From: Nocardia macrotermitis
Lineage (GTDB): Bacteria > Actinomycetota > Actinomycetes > Mycobacteriales > Mycobacteriaceae
Assembly: GCF_009604405.1 (NCBI RefSeq)
Contig: NZ_WEGK01000008.1
Location: forward strand, 124,001-188,000
Reading direction: 5' to 3'
Length of the DNA: 64,000 nucleotides
The position numbers were made by a program, and so were the translations under genes. Shown piece after piece: positions 16,213 through 24,848 of this stretch. The notes under the pieces are model-generated. The model searched no databases. It saw only the letters and a program-made list of their open reading frames with translations, and was not told the DNA's origin. Each line of letters opens with the position of its first letter. The first letter of the stretch is position 1.

Positions 16213-16226
16213 TTTGGAATACCAAA
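16213..16226. promoter_or_regulatory. GntR-type operator, copy 5
   Basis: TTTGGAATACCAAA, 39 bp upstream of the permease ATG; this is the same palindrome as copy 1 read on the other strand. Confidence 0.7.
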
Positions 16227-16264
16227 GACACCGGAGGCGTCCCCCCTCTTCCGCTGGAGCTGTC

Positions 16265-17584
16265 ATGTCCGCAAACTCCCACGAGCCGCACCTCGAACTG
16301 GCCGAGGAATACGAGCACGAACCCGTTCCCGACACCGCCCGCCGCAGCACCCTGTCCATCGCCGCGGTGTGGTTCGGGTTCCCGATGAACCTCGGCAACG
16401 CGGTCTTCGGCGGTGTGATCGTCTACAACCTCGGCGTCGTCGCGGGCCTGGCCGCGCTGCTGCTGGGCAATCTCATCCTGTTCGGCTACGTCGGCGCGCT
16501 CAGCTACATCGCCGGACGCACCGGCAAGAGCTTCTCGCTGCAGGCCGCCGCCACCTTCGGCAGCACCGGCCGCCGGATCGCCGCGGCCTTCCTGGCGACG
16601 GTCGTCATCGGCTGGTTCTCCTTCCAGATCGGGCTCACCGGAACGACGCTGCGCGACGCGCTGGGCTGGCCCGCCCTACTGGCCGCGGCGGTCGGGTGCG
16701 TGCTGTACACGCTGGTGACCATCGTGGGCATCCGGGCGCTGTCCTGGCTCGGCATGATCGCCGCTCCGCTGTTCGTGGTGCTGGCCGTGGTCGCGCTGTG
16801 GTTCGGCGCGTCGGGTAACGGGCTGTCCGTGCACCAGGTGCTCAGCTACCACGGCGGCGGCACCGCGCTCTCGTTCGGCGCGGCGGTCAGCATCGTGGTC
16901 GCCGGTTTCGCCGACTCCGGCACCATGACGGCCGATTTCACGCGCTGGGCCAAGACCGGCCGCGCCGCGGTCGGCGCCACCTTCTGGGCCTTCCCCGTCT
17001 CGAACTTCATCGCCTACGCCATCGGCGGTCTGGTGGTCGCGGTCGGCGGTTCGGCGCATCCGGCCACCGACGGCGGCGGCTTCCTGGGCCTGCTGACCGG
17101 ACACGGCCCGCTGCTGACCGGTATCGCCGTCGCGTTCGTGTACATCAACCTCGGCTCGGTCGCCTCGCACTGCCTGTACAACGGCGCGCTGGGCTGGTCC
17201 GGCATCACCCGGCTCGGGATGCGGCCGGTGGCGCTCATTCTCGGTGTGGTCGGCCTGGTCACCGCGCTCACCGGCGTGTGGAGCCACTTCCTGGACTGGC
17301 TCAATCTGCTCGGCATCTTCGTCCCGCCGATCGGCGCGGTGCTGATCGTGGACCAACTGCTGCTGCGTCGCACGATCGGACGAGAGTCCTTCCGCCCCAC
17401 CGCATTCGCCGCCTGGGCGCTGGGCGCGGCGGCGGCGACCGTGGCGCACTACCTGCTGCCGGGGTCGGTCGACGCGGTGATCGGGATCGTGGCCGCGGCG
17501 CTGGTGTACGCCGCGATGGAGAAGTTGCGGCGACCGCGCACGGTCTCCGCGCTGGTCACCGAGACGCAGGTGGTGCAGGCATGA
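16265..17584 (+). CDS. NCS1-family nucleobase/hydantoin permease (CodB/Mhp1-like)
   Basis: This 439-residue polytopic membrane protein has about 12 hydrophobic segments. The early segment SIAAVWFGFPMNLGNAVFGG matches the start of helix 1 in NCS1 transporters. The later VAGFADSGTMTADFTRWAK loop matches the conserved region preceding helix 7. The family imports cytosine, uracil, allantoin or hydantoins with a cation. ATG 16265 follows a GGAGC box. It is the first gene of a two-gene unit with the amidase (ATGA overlap) and has an operator directly upstream. Given the hydantoinase next door, a hydantoin- or dihydropyrimidine-type substrate is likely but not proven. Confidence 0.9.
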   Translation: MSANSHEPHLELAEEYEHEPVPDTARRSTLSIAAVWFGFPMNLGNAVFGGVIVYNLGVVAGLAALLLGNLILFGYVGALSYIAGRTGKSFSLQAAATFGSTGRRIAAAFLATVVIGWFSFQIGLTGTTLRDALGWPALLAAAVGCVLYTLVTIVGIRALSWLGMIAAPLFVVLAVVALWFGASGNGLSVHQVLSYHGGGTALSFGAAVSIVVAGFADSGTMTADFTRWAKTGRAAVGATFWAFPVSNFIAYAIGGLVVAVGGSAHPATDGGGFLGLLTGHGPLLTGIAVAFVYINLGSVASHCLYNGALGWSGITRLGMRPVALILGVVGLVTALTGVWSHFLDWLNLLGIFVPPIGAVLIVDQLLLRRTIGRESFRPTAFAAWALGAAAATVAHYLLPGSVDAVIGIVAAALVYAAMEKLRRPRTVSALVTETQVVQA

Positions 17585-18984
17585 TCGACACCGCACAGCC
17601 CAGCGCCACCGAGTTGGTCGGCAGACTCGCCTCCGGCGCGGTGTCCCCGGTCGAGATCGTCGAGGAAGCCCTCGCCCGCGTCGCGGACGCCGATCCCGAA
17701 CTGCACGCCTTCTGCACCCTGACCCCCGAGATCGCCCTGGAGCGGGCGCGGCAGGTCGAGCAGGAGCTGCGGGACGGGACGGCCGGGCCGCTGGCCGGGG
17801 TCCCGTACGCGGTGAAGGATCTGATCTGCACCAAGGGAATTCGCACCACCTCGGGTTCGCTGGTGTACGCCGATTTCGTGCCCGAGCAGGACGATATCTG
17901 CGTCGAACGGCTGAACGGTGCGGGCGCGATCAGCCTCGGCAAGACCAATGCCAGCGAATTCGGTTACAGCGCAACGGGAACCAATCCCCTGTTCCCCACC
18001 ACCCGCAATCCGTGGGACCCTGCCCGCACCCCGGGTGGTTCGAGTGCCGGATCCGCGGCGGCCGTCGCGGCGGGGATGATTCCGTTCGCGCTGGGCAGCG
18101 ACGGCGGCGGCTCGATCCGGATTCCGGCGGCGCTGACCGGGACGGTCGGGTTCAAGCCGTCGATGGGGCGGGTGCCGGTGTATCCCGGGTGCCGTGACGA
18201 GCGTTATCCGGGCGTATCCGGTTGGGAGAGCATCGAACACATCGGTCCCATCGCCCGCACGGTGGACGACATCGCGCTGGCCATGAGCGTGCTGGCCGGG
18301 CCGGATCCCCGCGATCGGCACACGCTGCCCGCCGGTGATGTCGACTGGCGGGCCGCCGTCCGTGATCCGGATATTCGCGGGCTGCGGATCGGCTACAGCG
18401 CCGACTTCGGTTATCTGACAGTCGATCCGGAGGTCCGCGCGGCGGCCGATCGCGCCGCCGCCGCATTCGAATCCGAACTCGGCTGCGAGGTAACGGAATT
18501 CGTCCCGGACTGGGAGGATCCGGCACGGCACTTCACGGCGCTGATCATGGCCGAAACCGATCTGGTGGGTATGCGCGCGTTACTCGGCGAATACCGGGAA
18601 CGTATCTCACCCCACCTGGTCGCGATGCTCGAAACCGATTGGACCGCAGAGGATTTCACCCAGGCCAATATGATGCGCAAGTCCGTGGTGAACCGGATGG
18701 CCCGCCTCATGAGCCGCTTCGACCTGCTGCTCACCCCCACCGCGGCCGTCCCCGCCTTCCCACTCGACATCGAGGGCCCCACCGAGATCGACGGCCGACC
18801 GGTCTCCCCCACCGCCTGGCAGGGCTTCACCCCGATCGCCAACCTCACCGGCCAACCCGCGATCAGCCTCCCGGCGGGCATCACCACCGCAGGCTTACCC
18901 GTCGGCATCCAGCTCATCGGACAACACCTGGGCGATGCGACCGTCCTGCGCGCCGCCGCGGCCTATGAGCGAATCGGCCGGTGA
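17581..18984 (+). CDS. amidase signature-family hydrolase
   Basis: This is a 467-residue amidase. The catalytic triad of the amidase signature family is visible: Lys79 in YAVKDLI, the cis-Ser Ser154 in GGSSAGS, and the nucleophile Ser178 in DGGGSIRIP. The 24-residue spacing of the two serines is the normal one. The ATG overlaps the permease stop, so uptake and hydrolysis are coupled. In this context it could remove the carbamoyl or amide group from the ring-opened product of the hydantoinase, or hydrolyse an imported amide directly. Its length is normal for the family (about 460-500). Confidence 0.9.
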   Translation: MIDTAQPSATELVGRLASGAVSPVEIVEEALARVADADPELHAFCTLTPEIALERARQVEQELRDGTAGPLAGVPYAVKDLICTKGIRTTSGSLVYADFVPEQDDICVERLNGAGAISLGKTNASEFGYSATGTNPLFPTTRNPWDPARTPGGSSAGSAAAVAAGMIPFALGSDGGGSIRIPAALTGTVGFKPSMGRVPVYPGCRDERYPGVSGWESIEHIGPIARTVDDIALAMSVLAGPDPRDRHTLPAGDVDWRAAVRDPDIRGLRIGYSADFGYLTVDPEVRAAADRAAAAFESELGCEVTEFVPDWEDPARHFTALIMAETDLVGMRALLGEYRERISPHLVAMLETDWTAEDFTQANMMRKSVVNRMARLMSRFDLLLTPTAAVPAFPLDIEGPTEIDGRPVSPTAWQGFTPIANLTGQPAISLPAGITTAGLPVGIQLIGQHLGDATVLRAAAAYERIGR

Positions 18985-19122
18985 CTCGAAACATGTAGCG
19001 CCACAGACTGTTTCATAACACAGCGCAAACCGACGCCCACCGAACGCCGACATCCCGCATCGACGCTCGGTGGGTACGCCTGTTGGTGGCCGACAACGCC
19101 ACCGGCACCCGACGTCGACTCC

Positions 19123-19491
19123 TCACTGACGATAGATCTCCACGTGCGCACCGGTCGTCGTGCCGAAACTCATCGGCCCCAGACATGAGGCCCCGCCCTG
19201 CCCGGACGGCACGAAGGACCCACCCCACGACCCGTGATAAGGGCCGATCGCCATGAGCGGAAAGGCCTCCGGGATCCCGTGCAGCCCAAAACATTCCACG
19301 ATGAGCGTGTACTCCCGACCCGGCGGTGCCCCGACATCGTGACAGGCCGCCCGCGCCCCGAACAGATCCGTGGTGACGGTGCAATCCTGTGGCGCCGCCT
19401 GAGCCGTACCGGTGCCGATCACCGCGGCAAATCCCAGTGCGGATACCGCACCGACCGCGACGCGTGCGGCGGTCATCGTCGTTCGTCGCAT
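19123..19491 (-). CDS. small secreted protein
   Basis: This 122-residue protein has a clear signal peptide: MRRTTMTAARVAVGAVSALG, a hydrophobic core and a likely cleavage after AQA at about residue 32. The mature region of about 90 residues has four cysteines (DCTV, AACHD, VECFG, ASCLG) that could form two disulfides, and it is Gly/Pro-rich. I do not recognise a family. It stands alone between the amidase and the transglutaminase cluster; the 138 bp upstream of its stop (18985-19122) show nothing identifiable. Confidence 0.7.
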   Translation of the reverse strand: MRRTTMTAARVAVGAVSALGFAAVIGTGTAQAAPQDCTVTTDLFGARAACHDVGAPPGREYTLIVECFGLHGIPEAFPLMAIGPYHGSWGGSFVPSGQGGASCLGPMSFGTTTGAHVEIYRQ

Positions 19492-19590
19492 TCACAATCC
19501 TTCCGAAGGGTTCCTCTGATCATCGGATGCGGACGGCGAATGGTTACCGAACGGGCTGGTAGCGGCGTGTCGGGGTCCCGGCGGCGGCGT

Positions 19591-20436
19591 TCAGGCGAGC
19601 CGGGTGATCTCCACGATCACGTCCAGATCGGTGGATCGGCCGCCGTGGAATATGCCTTTCAGCGGCGGCACGTCGGCGTAGTCGCGGCCGACGCCGACCG
19701 AGATGTGCTGTTCGTCGATGGCGGTGGCGTTGGTGGGGTCGTATCCCCACCACGTCCCGGTGAACGCCTCGATCCAGGCGTGACTCTGCCCCGCGACGGT
19801 CTCCCCGATCGCCGCCTCGGGATCGGGATGCAGATAGCCGGAGACGTAGCGGCACGGAATTCCCATGGCGCGCAACAACAACAGCGTCAGATGCGCGTAG
19901 TCCTGGCAGACGCCCTTGCGATCGGACCACGCCTGCACCGCCGAGGTGTGCACCGAGGTGGTCCCCGGCACATAGGTCATCCGCGAATACACCCAGTCGG
20001 CCGCGCGCCGGACCGCCTCCACCGGCTCCACCCCGCGCGCCAGATCCGCTGCGGCCCCGGCCAATTCGCCGTCGGCCGGAACGTATTCGGTGGGCGCCAG
20101 GAATTCGGCGTACAGATCGAGGTTCTCCTCGGAACGCAACTCCTCCCAGGACCAACGCGACCCGGCCGGACCCACGCCGGATTCGGTCTCCACCACCGAC
20201 AGACCGGTCACCGCCAGCGCCGAATGCGGAACATGCAGGTCGAACGCGGTCACCGCGCTCCCCCAGTAGTCCATGTACCGGTACGGCCGGGTCGCGGGCG
20301 TGGTCTCGACCCGGTTCAGGATCACGTTCTGCCGGGCGTCGGTCAGCGGCGTGAGCCTGGCCTCGTTGAAGGACCGGGTGACCGCGTCGTCGTAGGCGAA
20401 CCCCGTGGTGTGCACGACCCTCATACGCCAGCCCAT
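19591..20436 (-). CDS. transglutaminase-like (bacterial BTLCP-type) cysteine peptidase
   Basis: This 281-residue protein has an N-terminal transglutaminase-like beta domain followed by the catalytic core. The triad is Cys in KGVCQDYAHL near residue 175, His in SHAWIEAF near residue 218 and Asp in GYDPTNA near residue 233. It is the last gene of a minus-strand cluster with alpha-E and circularly permuted ATP-grasp proteins, 13 bp after the alpha-E gene. This conserved trio is widespread and is thought to make or modify a peptide-like product; the exact reaction is not established. Confidence 0.88.
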   Translation of the reverse strand: MGWRMRVVHTTGFAYDDAVTRSFNEARLTPLTDARQNVILNRVETTPATRPYRYMDYWGSAVTAFDLHVPHSALAVTGLSVVETESGVGPAGSRWSWEELRSEENLDLYAEFLAPTEYVPADGELAGAAADLARGVEPVEAVRRAADWVYSRMTYVPGTTSVHTSAVQAWSDRKGVCQDYAHLTLLLLRAMGIPCRYVSGYLHPDPEAAIGETVAGQSHAWIEAFTGTWWGYDPTNATAIDEQHISVGVGRDYADVPPLKGIFHGGRSTDLDVIVEITRLA

Positions 20437-20449
20437 GATGGTTCCTCTC

Positions 20450-21424
20450 TCACAGTTCCCCGTCCAGCACCGCGGTCGTCCCGAGGTGGTGGCGGGCGTC
20501 GGTCCAGGCGACCCACGGCGCGGCGTGGAAATATTGCAGGGCGATGGCCTCGTTGACCTCGCGGCAGGTCTGTTGCAGATCGGCCAGCCGGGTTTGCAGA
20601 TCTTCCAGAAGTACTCCGGGAGCGAGGAATTCGAGTTCGCTGCGCGCGCGTCCGAGCAGCCGCTGTGCCTCGTTGCGGGATCCGACCCGGCCGCCGGGCG
20701 CCTGGTCGAGTTCGTGCAGGCAGATCTCGGCGAGTTGCACCGAGTGGAAGACCGAGCGCGGGAACAGCCGATCCAGCAGGATGAACTCGGCCACCAGACG
20801 CGCGTCGAGCACCCCGCGATGGGTGCGCAGATACGCGTCGTGCGCCCCGGCCGACCGCAGCACGCTCACCCACGCGGGCGAGTTCGCGGGTTCACCGCCC
20901 CGCGAAAGCAGTAGGCGCACAGTCATATCGACGCGCTCGAGCAGCCGCCCGAGCAGCAGGAACCGGTACCCGTCGTCGCGGCTGAGGGTGGAGTCGGCCT
21001 GCCCGGCGAACATCGCCGCCCGATCCTCGACATACCGGAAGAACTCGTACGGCCCCAATTCCCGCGCCGCGCGCATCGCGCCGCCGAGCCCGTTGTAGGC
21101 GGTGTTCAGGCATTCCCACAGTTCGGCCGAGGTCGCCTCGCGCGCGCCCCGGGCGTTCTCCCGGGCCGCGGAGATCGAGGCGACGATGGAGGCCGGTTGG
21201 CCGTGGTCGAAGGCGACCAGTTCGGTCAGCGACCAGACGTCGAGTTGCCCGTCGGGCAGGTCGATTCCCAAGACACGCAACAGTTTTCGAGCCGCCCGGT
21301 CCGGATCGACGGTCACGTCCTCGAGCAGCTGATGCACCGTGACGTCCAGGATCCGGGCGGTGTCGTCGGCTCGCTCCACATAGCGGCCGATCCAGAACAG
21401 TGATTCCGCGTTCCGCGCCAGCAT
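20450..21424 (-). CDS. alpha-E (DUF403) domain protein
   Basis: This 324-residue all-helical protein begins MLARNAESLFWIGRYVERAD, the hallmark of the alpha-E family. The ATG at 21424 follows an AGGAGG box; an in-frame GTG directly before it is too close to the box. It always occurs with a circularly permuted ATP-grasp protein and a transglutaminase-like protein, as here. The function is unknown, probably as a partner of the ligase in forming a peptide-like metabolite. Confidence 0.9.
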   Translation of the reverse strand: MLARNAESLFWIGRYVERADDTARILDVTVHQLLEDVTVDPDRAARKLLRVLGIDLPDGQLDVWSLTELVAFDHGQPASIVASISAARENARGAREATSAELWECLNTAYNGLGGAMRAARELGPYEFFRYVEDRAAMFAGQADSTLSRDDGYRFLLLGRLLERVDMTVRLLLSRGGEPANSPAWVSVLRSAGAHDAYLRTHRGVLDARLVAEFILLDRLFPRSVFHSVQLAEICLHELDQAPGGRVGSRNEAQRLLGRARSELEFLAPGVLLEDLQTRLADLQQTCREVNEAIALQYFHAAPWVAWTDARHHLGTTAVLDGEL

Positions 21425-21447
21425 CACGCCTCCTAGCGCTGTCGTTG

Positions 21448-23055
21448 CTACTGCTGTTGTTGCTGTTGCGACTGGCTCACCGACAGGGCCGGACTCTGTT
21501 CGGCGTGATCGGTGACCTCGGGTTCACCCACCAGTTCGAGCGCGGCCTCCTCCCGCACGCCGATCGAGCGCGAGGCCAGCACCCAGGTGTCCTTGCTGCC
21601 GCCGCCCTGGCTGGAGTTGACCACCAGCGAACCCTCGGGCAACGCCACCCGCGTCAGGCCGCCGGGCAGCACCCACACGTCGTCGCCCTCGTTGACCACG
21701 AACGGCCGCAGATCCACGTGGCGGGGCGAGAGCGAATCCCCGATCTTGGTCGGCACCGTCGAGAGCTGCACCACCGGCTGGGCGATCCAATTGCGCGGTT
21801 CGGCAAAGACTTTCGCGCGGATGCTCTCCAGTTCCTGTGGTGAGGCGTCGGGACCGAAGACGATGCCGTATCCGCCCGACCCCTCCACCGGTTTGATCAC
21901 CAACTCATCGATCCGGTCGAGCACTTCGGCGCGTTCGTCGTCGAGCCAGCAGCGGAAGGTGTCCACATTGGGGATCAGCGGACTCTCGCCGAGGTAATAG
22001 TCGATCATGGTCGGCACGTAGGTGTAGACCAGTTTGTCGTCCGCGACGCCGTTACCGACCGCGCTCGAGATCACCACATTCCCCGCGCGCGCCGCATTCA
22101 GAATTCCCGCGACGCCGAGCACCGAATCCGGATTGAAATGCATCGGATCGAGGAATTCGTCATCGATCCGCCGATAGACCACATCGACCTGACGTTCACC
22201 GTGCGTGGTGCGCATATAGACGACATTGTCGCGGCAGAACAGATCCCGCCCCTCGACCAGTTCCACACCCATCTGCCGGGCCAGCAGCGAATGTTCGAAA
22301 TACGCCGAATTGAACACACCGGGCGTCAGCACCACGACGGTCGGATCGGCGGCGTTGGTCGCGGCCGAGGCACGCAACGCCCGCAGCAGATGACTCGGAT
22401 AATCGCCCACCGGACGCACCCGGTGCGAGGCGAACAGATCCGGGAACACCCGGGCCATGGTGCGGCGGTTCTCCATCACGTACGAGACCCCGGACGGCGA
22501 CCGCAGATTGTCCTCGAGCACCCGGAACACGCCGTGTTCGTCGCGCACCACATCGATTCCGGCGACATGGATGCGCACGCCGTTGGGCGGTGCGATGCCG
22601 ACCGCCTCGCGATGGAAATTCGGGCAGGTGGTGATCAGCCGCCGCGGAATCACCCGATCCCGCAGAATATTCTGCTCGCCGTAGATATCGGCGAGGAACA
22701 TCTCCAACGCCCGAACGCGTTGCGCGAAACCCTTTTCCAGCCGCGACCATTCCGCGGCCGCGACCACCCGCGGCACCAGATCCAGGGGAAACGGCCTTTC
22801 CTGTCCGGAAAGGGAGAACGTGATGCCCTGATCGATGAATGCCCGGCCGAGGGCATCCGAACGTGAGACCAGTTCACCTACGTCCATTCGCATCAATCCT
22901 TTGTGCACGCCGCGATAGGGCTGACGAATCCGCCCCACCCGGTCGAACATCTCGTCGTGGGCATCGGGGTGACGCTCGACGTGGTAGCCGTCGAAAATCC
23001 CCGGTGGATACTCTATGGGCTTGGCAACCGCTGTCATCCTCCGATGGTCCCGCAT
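21448..23055 (-). CDS. circularly permuted ATP-grasp protein
   Basis: This is a 535-residue member of the circularly permuted ATP-grasp family (DUF404/DUF407). Typical segments are present: TCPNFHREAVGI near residue 145, VLEDNLRSPSGVSYV near 185, and DELVIKPVEGSGGYG near 385, the ATP-binding lysine/glycine region. It probably ligates a carboxylate to an amine in an unknown product made with the alpha-E and transglutaminase-like neighbours. The C-terminus is an unusual run of six glutamines after SQS. The start is uncertain: ATG 23055 gives the longest form; ATG 23037 has GGAGG directly adjacent, which is too close to be ideal. It is the first gene of its operon. Confidence 0.9.
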   Translation of the reverse strand: MRDHRRMTAVAKPIEYPPGIFDGYHVERHPDAHDEMFDRVGRIRQPYRGVHKGLMRMDVGELVSRSDALGRAFIDQGITFSLSGQERPFPLDLVPRVVAAAEWSRLEKGFAQRVRALEMFLADIYGEQNILRDRVIPRRLITTCPNFHREAVGIAPPNGVRIHVAGIDVVRDEHGVFRVLEDNLRSPSGVSYVMENRRTMARVFPDLFASHRVRPVGDYPSHLLRALRASAATNAADPTVVVLTPGVFNSAYFEHSLLARQMGVELVEGRDLFCRDNVVYMRTTHGERQVDVVYRRIDDEFLDPMHFNPDSVLGVAGILNAARAGNVVISSAVGNGVADDKLVYTYVPTMIDYYLGESPLIPNVDTFRCWLDDERAEVLDRIDELVIKPVEGSGGYGIVFGPDASPQELESIRAKVFAEPRNWIAQPVVQLSTVPTKIGDSLSPRHVDLRPFVVNEGDDVWVLPGGLTRVALPEGSLVVNSSQGGGSKDTWVLASRSIGVREEAALELVGEPEVTDHAEQSPALSVSQSQQQQQQ

Positions 23056-23127
23056 CGTTCGGCGCGGATGTCGTCACGCAGGTAAAATTTTCGAACCAAC
23101 CGTGTTTCGCCGCAAAGGTTTACGAAC

Positions 23128-23826
23128 CTAGGCCCGCGCCAGCCGACGCATCCGCACCCCGAGCGCCGCGACGTGCGCGGCTGCGGCCCGCTCGGCCGCG
23201 GCGGCGTCCCCGATCTCGATGGCGTGCACGATCGCGACGTGTTCGGCGACCGCGAACCGACGTCCGGCCTCGTCCGACCACAGCCCGGTGTTGTAGAGGT
23301 GGGCCTTGGCGTCGAGTCGGTGCAGGGCGTCGCTCAACGGCTGATTGCCCGCGAGATCCCTTACCGCGGTGTGGAATTCGAGGTCGCGCCGGGCCTCGCC
23401 GAGTGCGTCGGCGGGTTCGGCCAGCCGCGCCTGCTGGCCCTCGACCAGGCCGGCCAGCCGCCGCACATCGGCCGCCGACGCCCGCAGGGTCGCCTCCCGC
23501 GCCGCGTACCCGTCGAGCAGTTCCCGCACGGCGAGCACGTCGGTGATCTCCCGCTCGTCGACGTGCGCCACCCGTGCCCCCGCGTGCGGGGTGTGCACCG
23601 CCAGCCCGTCGGCGACTAGCCGCTGCACCGAATCGCGCACCGGACTCCGGCTCACATCGAGCGCGGCGGCCAGCGCCGGAACGCTCAGCGGCGCACCCGG
23701 CGGCAGCTCACCGGTGAAGATCCGGTCCAGCAGCTGCTTGTAGACCGCCTCCCCGAGCAGCGCGTCCGAACCACCGTTCACCAGCGCCGTCCTCCTCCCC
23801 CGCTCGGCTTCGACCGGCGCGCTCAC
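23128..23826 (-). CDS. GntR-family (FadR/FCD subgroup) regulator
   Basis: This is a 232-residue regulator. The winged HTH carries LLDRIFTGELPPGAPL, ALAAALDVSRSPVRDSVQRL and the wing HTPHAGARV. The FCD domain contains LEFHTAVRDLAGN and AEHVAIVHAIEIGD, with the expected metal-binding Asp/His residues. It overlaps the upstream oxygenase stop by four bases and is the last gene of the ABC transporter-oxygenase operon, so it likely controls that operon and the divergent binding-protein/deaminase operon. The best candidate site is the inverted repeat at 27648-27696. Confidence 0.88.
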   Translation of the reverse strand: MSAPVEAERGRRTALVNGGSDALLGEAVYKQLLDRIFTGELPPGAPLSVPALAAALDVSRSPVRDSVQRLVADGLAVHTPHAGARVAHVDEREITDVLAVRELLDGYAAREATLRASAADVRRLAGLVEGQQARLAEPADALGEARRDLEFHTAVRDLAGNQPLSDALHRLDAKAHLYNTGLWSDEAGRRFAVAEHVAIVHAIEIGDAAAAERAAAAHVAALGVRMRRLARA

Positions 23827-24812
23827 GCCGTGGGGCCCGCGTAGTTCGCGGCGACCCGCTGTCGAAGGTACTCGGCCGCGGTGATCGGCGGATAGCTGCC
23901 ACGCGGCGGCGCGATCACCACGTCGCGATTGGCCTGGGCGAAGAACGGGATGGAGTAGCGCGGCCCGGTGTACTCGCCCGCGCCCGGCACCCGGACGCGA
24001 TGGAAGGTCGAGCGCAGCGCGTCATCGCTCCAGCGCATGAGCATATCGCCGATATTGCAGGTGATCACGTCGTCCGAGGGCAGCACCGGGGTCCACTCCT
24101 GGGCGTCGGCCTCGCGGCCGGGACAGACCTGCAGGCCGCCCTGGCCGTCGCGCTGGAAAAGCAGTGTGAGACAGTCGAAGTCGGTGTGCGCGCCCGCCCG
24201 CCAGGTGCCGGGACGACCGCGCAGTTCCGCGGGCAGCGCGTAGTAGTGGATCAGCCGCAGCGTCGACTGGTAGGCGGCGGACTCGGGATCATGTGCGCGA
24301 GCGAAGAATTCGCGATCGAAGCCGAGCCGGTCGGCGAAGCAGGACAGCACCCACATCGCGAGTTCCCAACAGTGCCGCTCGAATTCGAGCATGAAGTCCC
24401 GGAACCCCGGCAGTTCCTGTTCGACCGGCCACATCCCGGCCATGTGCGGGCGGGTGATCTGATACGACTCCTTCTGGTCGGGCGTGCCCACCGAGGGCCG
24501 GACCTGACTCGAGTACTCCCATCCCGCGTTGTTCGGTTTGTCCAGTGGCAGTGCGGATTTGGCGGCTTCGGACAGTGCGAAGAAGTCCGCGGCCCGCGCG
24601 AACGCCGCGTCCACCAGCGGCTGCGGGATCGAATGATTCACCAGCTGGAAGAACCCGATCTCGGTCGCGGCGTGCCACAGCTGGTCGGTGATCTCCTCAC
24701 GTCGGGTCTCGCGATCGGTCAGATCGATCCGCGGGACGCTGCGCGCGGTCTCCACGCCCAGCCCGCCCATCCGGCTCTCCCGGTCCAGTTCCCGCATGCG
24801 GTGCTCGGTCAT
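23823..24812 (-). CDS. 2-oxoglutarate/Fe(II)-dependent oxygenase (isopenicillin N synthase-like)
   Basis: This is a 329-residue enzyme of the IPNS/2OG dioxygenase superfamily. The N-terminal segment ends TEIGFFQLVNHSIP, the standard DIOX_N feature. The Fe(II) facial triad is His and Asp in GAHTDFDCL plus His in STFHRVRV, and RYSIPFF provides the RxS pair that binds the 2-oxoglutarate carboxylate. ATG 24812 is preceded by AGGAG about 11 nt away. It is a paralogue of the adjacent gene at 24849-25916, in an operon with an ABC importer. It probably hydroxylates or dealkylates the imported compound; the substrate is unknown. Confidence 0.88.
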   Translation of the reverse strand: MTEHRMRELDRESRMGGLGVETARSVPRIDLTDRETRREEITDQLWHAATEIGFFQLVNHSIPQPLVDAAFARAADFFALSEAAKSALPLDKPNNAGWEYSSQVRPSVGTPDQKESYQITRPHMAGMWPVEQELPGFRDFMLEFERHCWELAMWVLSCFADRLGFDREFFARAHDPESAAYQSTLRLIHYYALPAELRGRPGTWRAGAHTDFDCLTLLFQRDGQGGLQVCPGREADAQEWTPVLPSDDVITCNIGDMLMRWSDDALRSTFHRVRVPGAGEYTGPRYSIPFFAQANRDVVIAPPRGSYPPITAAEYLRQRVAANYAGPTA

Positions 24813-24848
24813 CGTAGGTGTTCTCCTGTCGGGCAAGGGGTTTCGGAG

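Larger units (their letters stand above)
15956..16264. other. divergent regulatory region with three operators
   Basis: This 309-bp gap between the AMDase-GAF gene (minus) and the NCS1 permease gene (plus) holds three palindromic boxes and no supported gene. Two boxes lie close to the minus-strand start and one close to the plus-strand start, consistent with control of both directions. Confidence 0.7.

Noticed and set aside
23116..23129. AGGTT-TACG-AACCT inverted repeat
   Set aside because: Only 5-bp arms overlapping the GntR stop codon; too short to call an operator or terminator.
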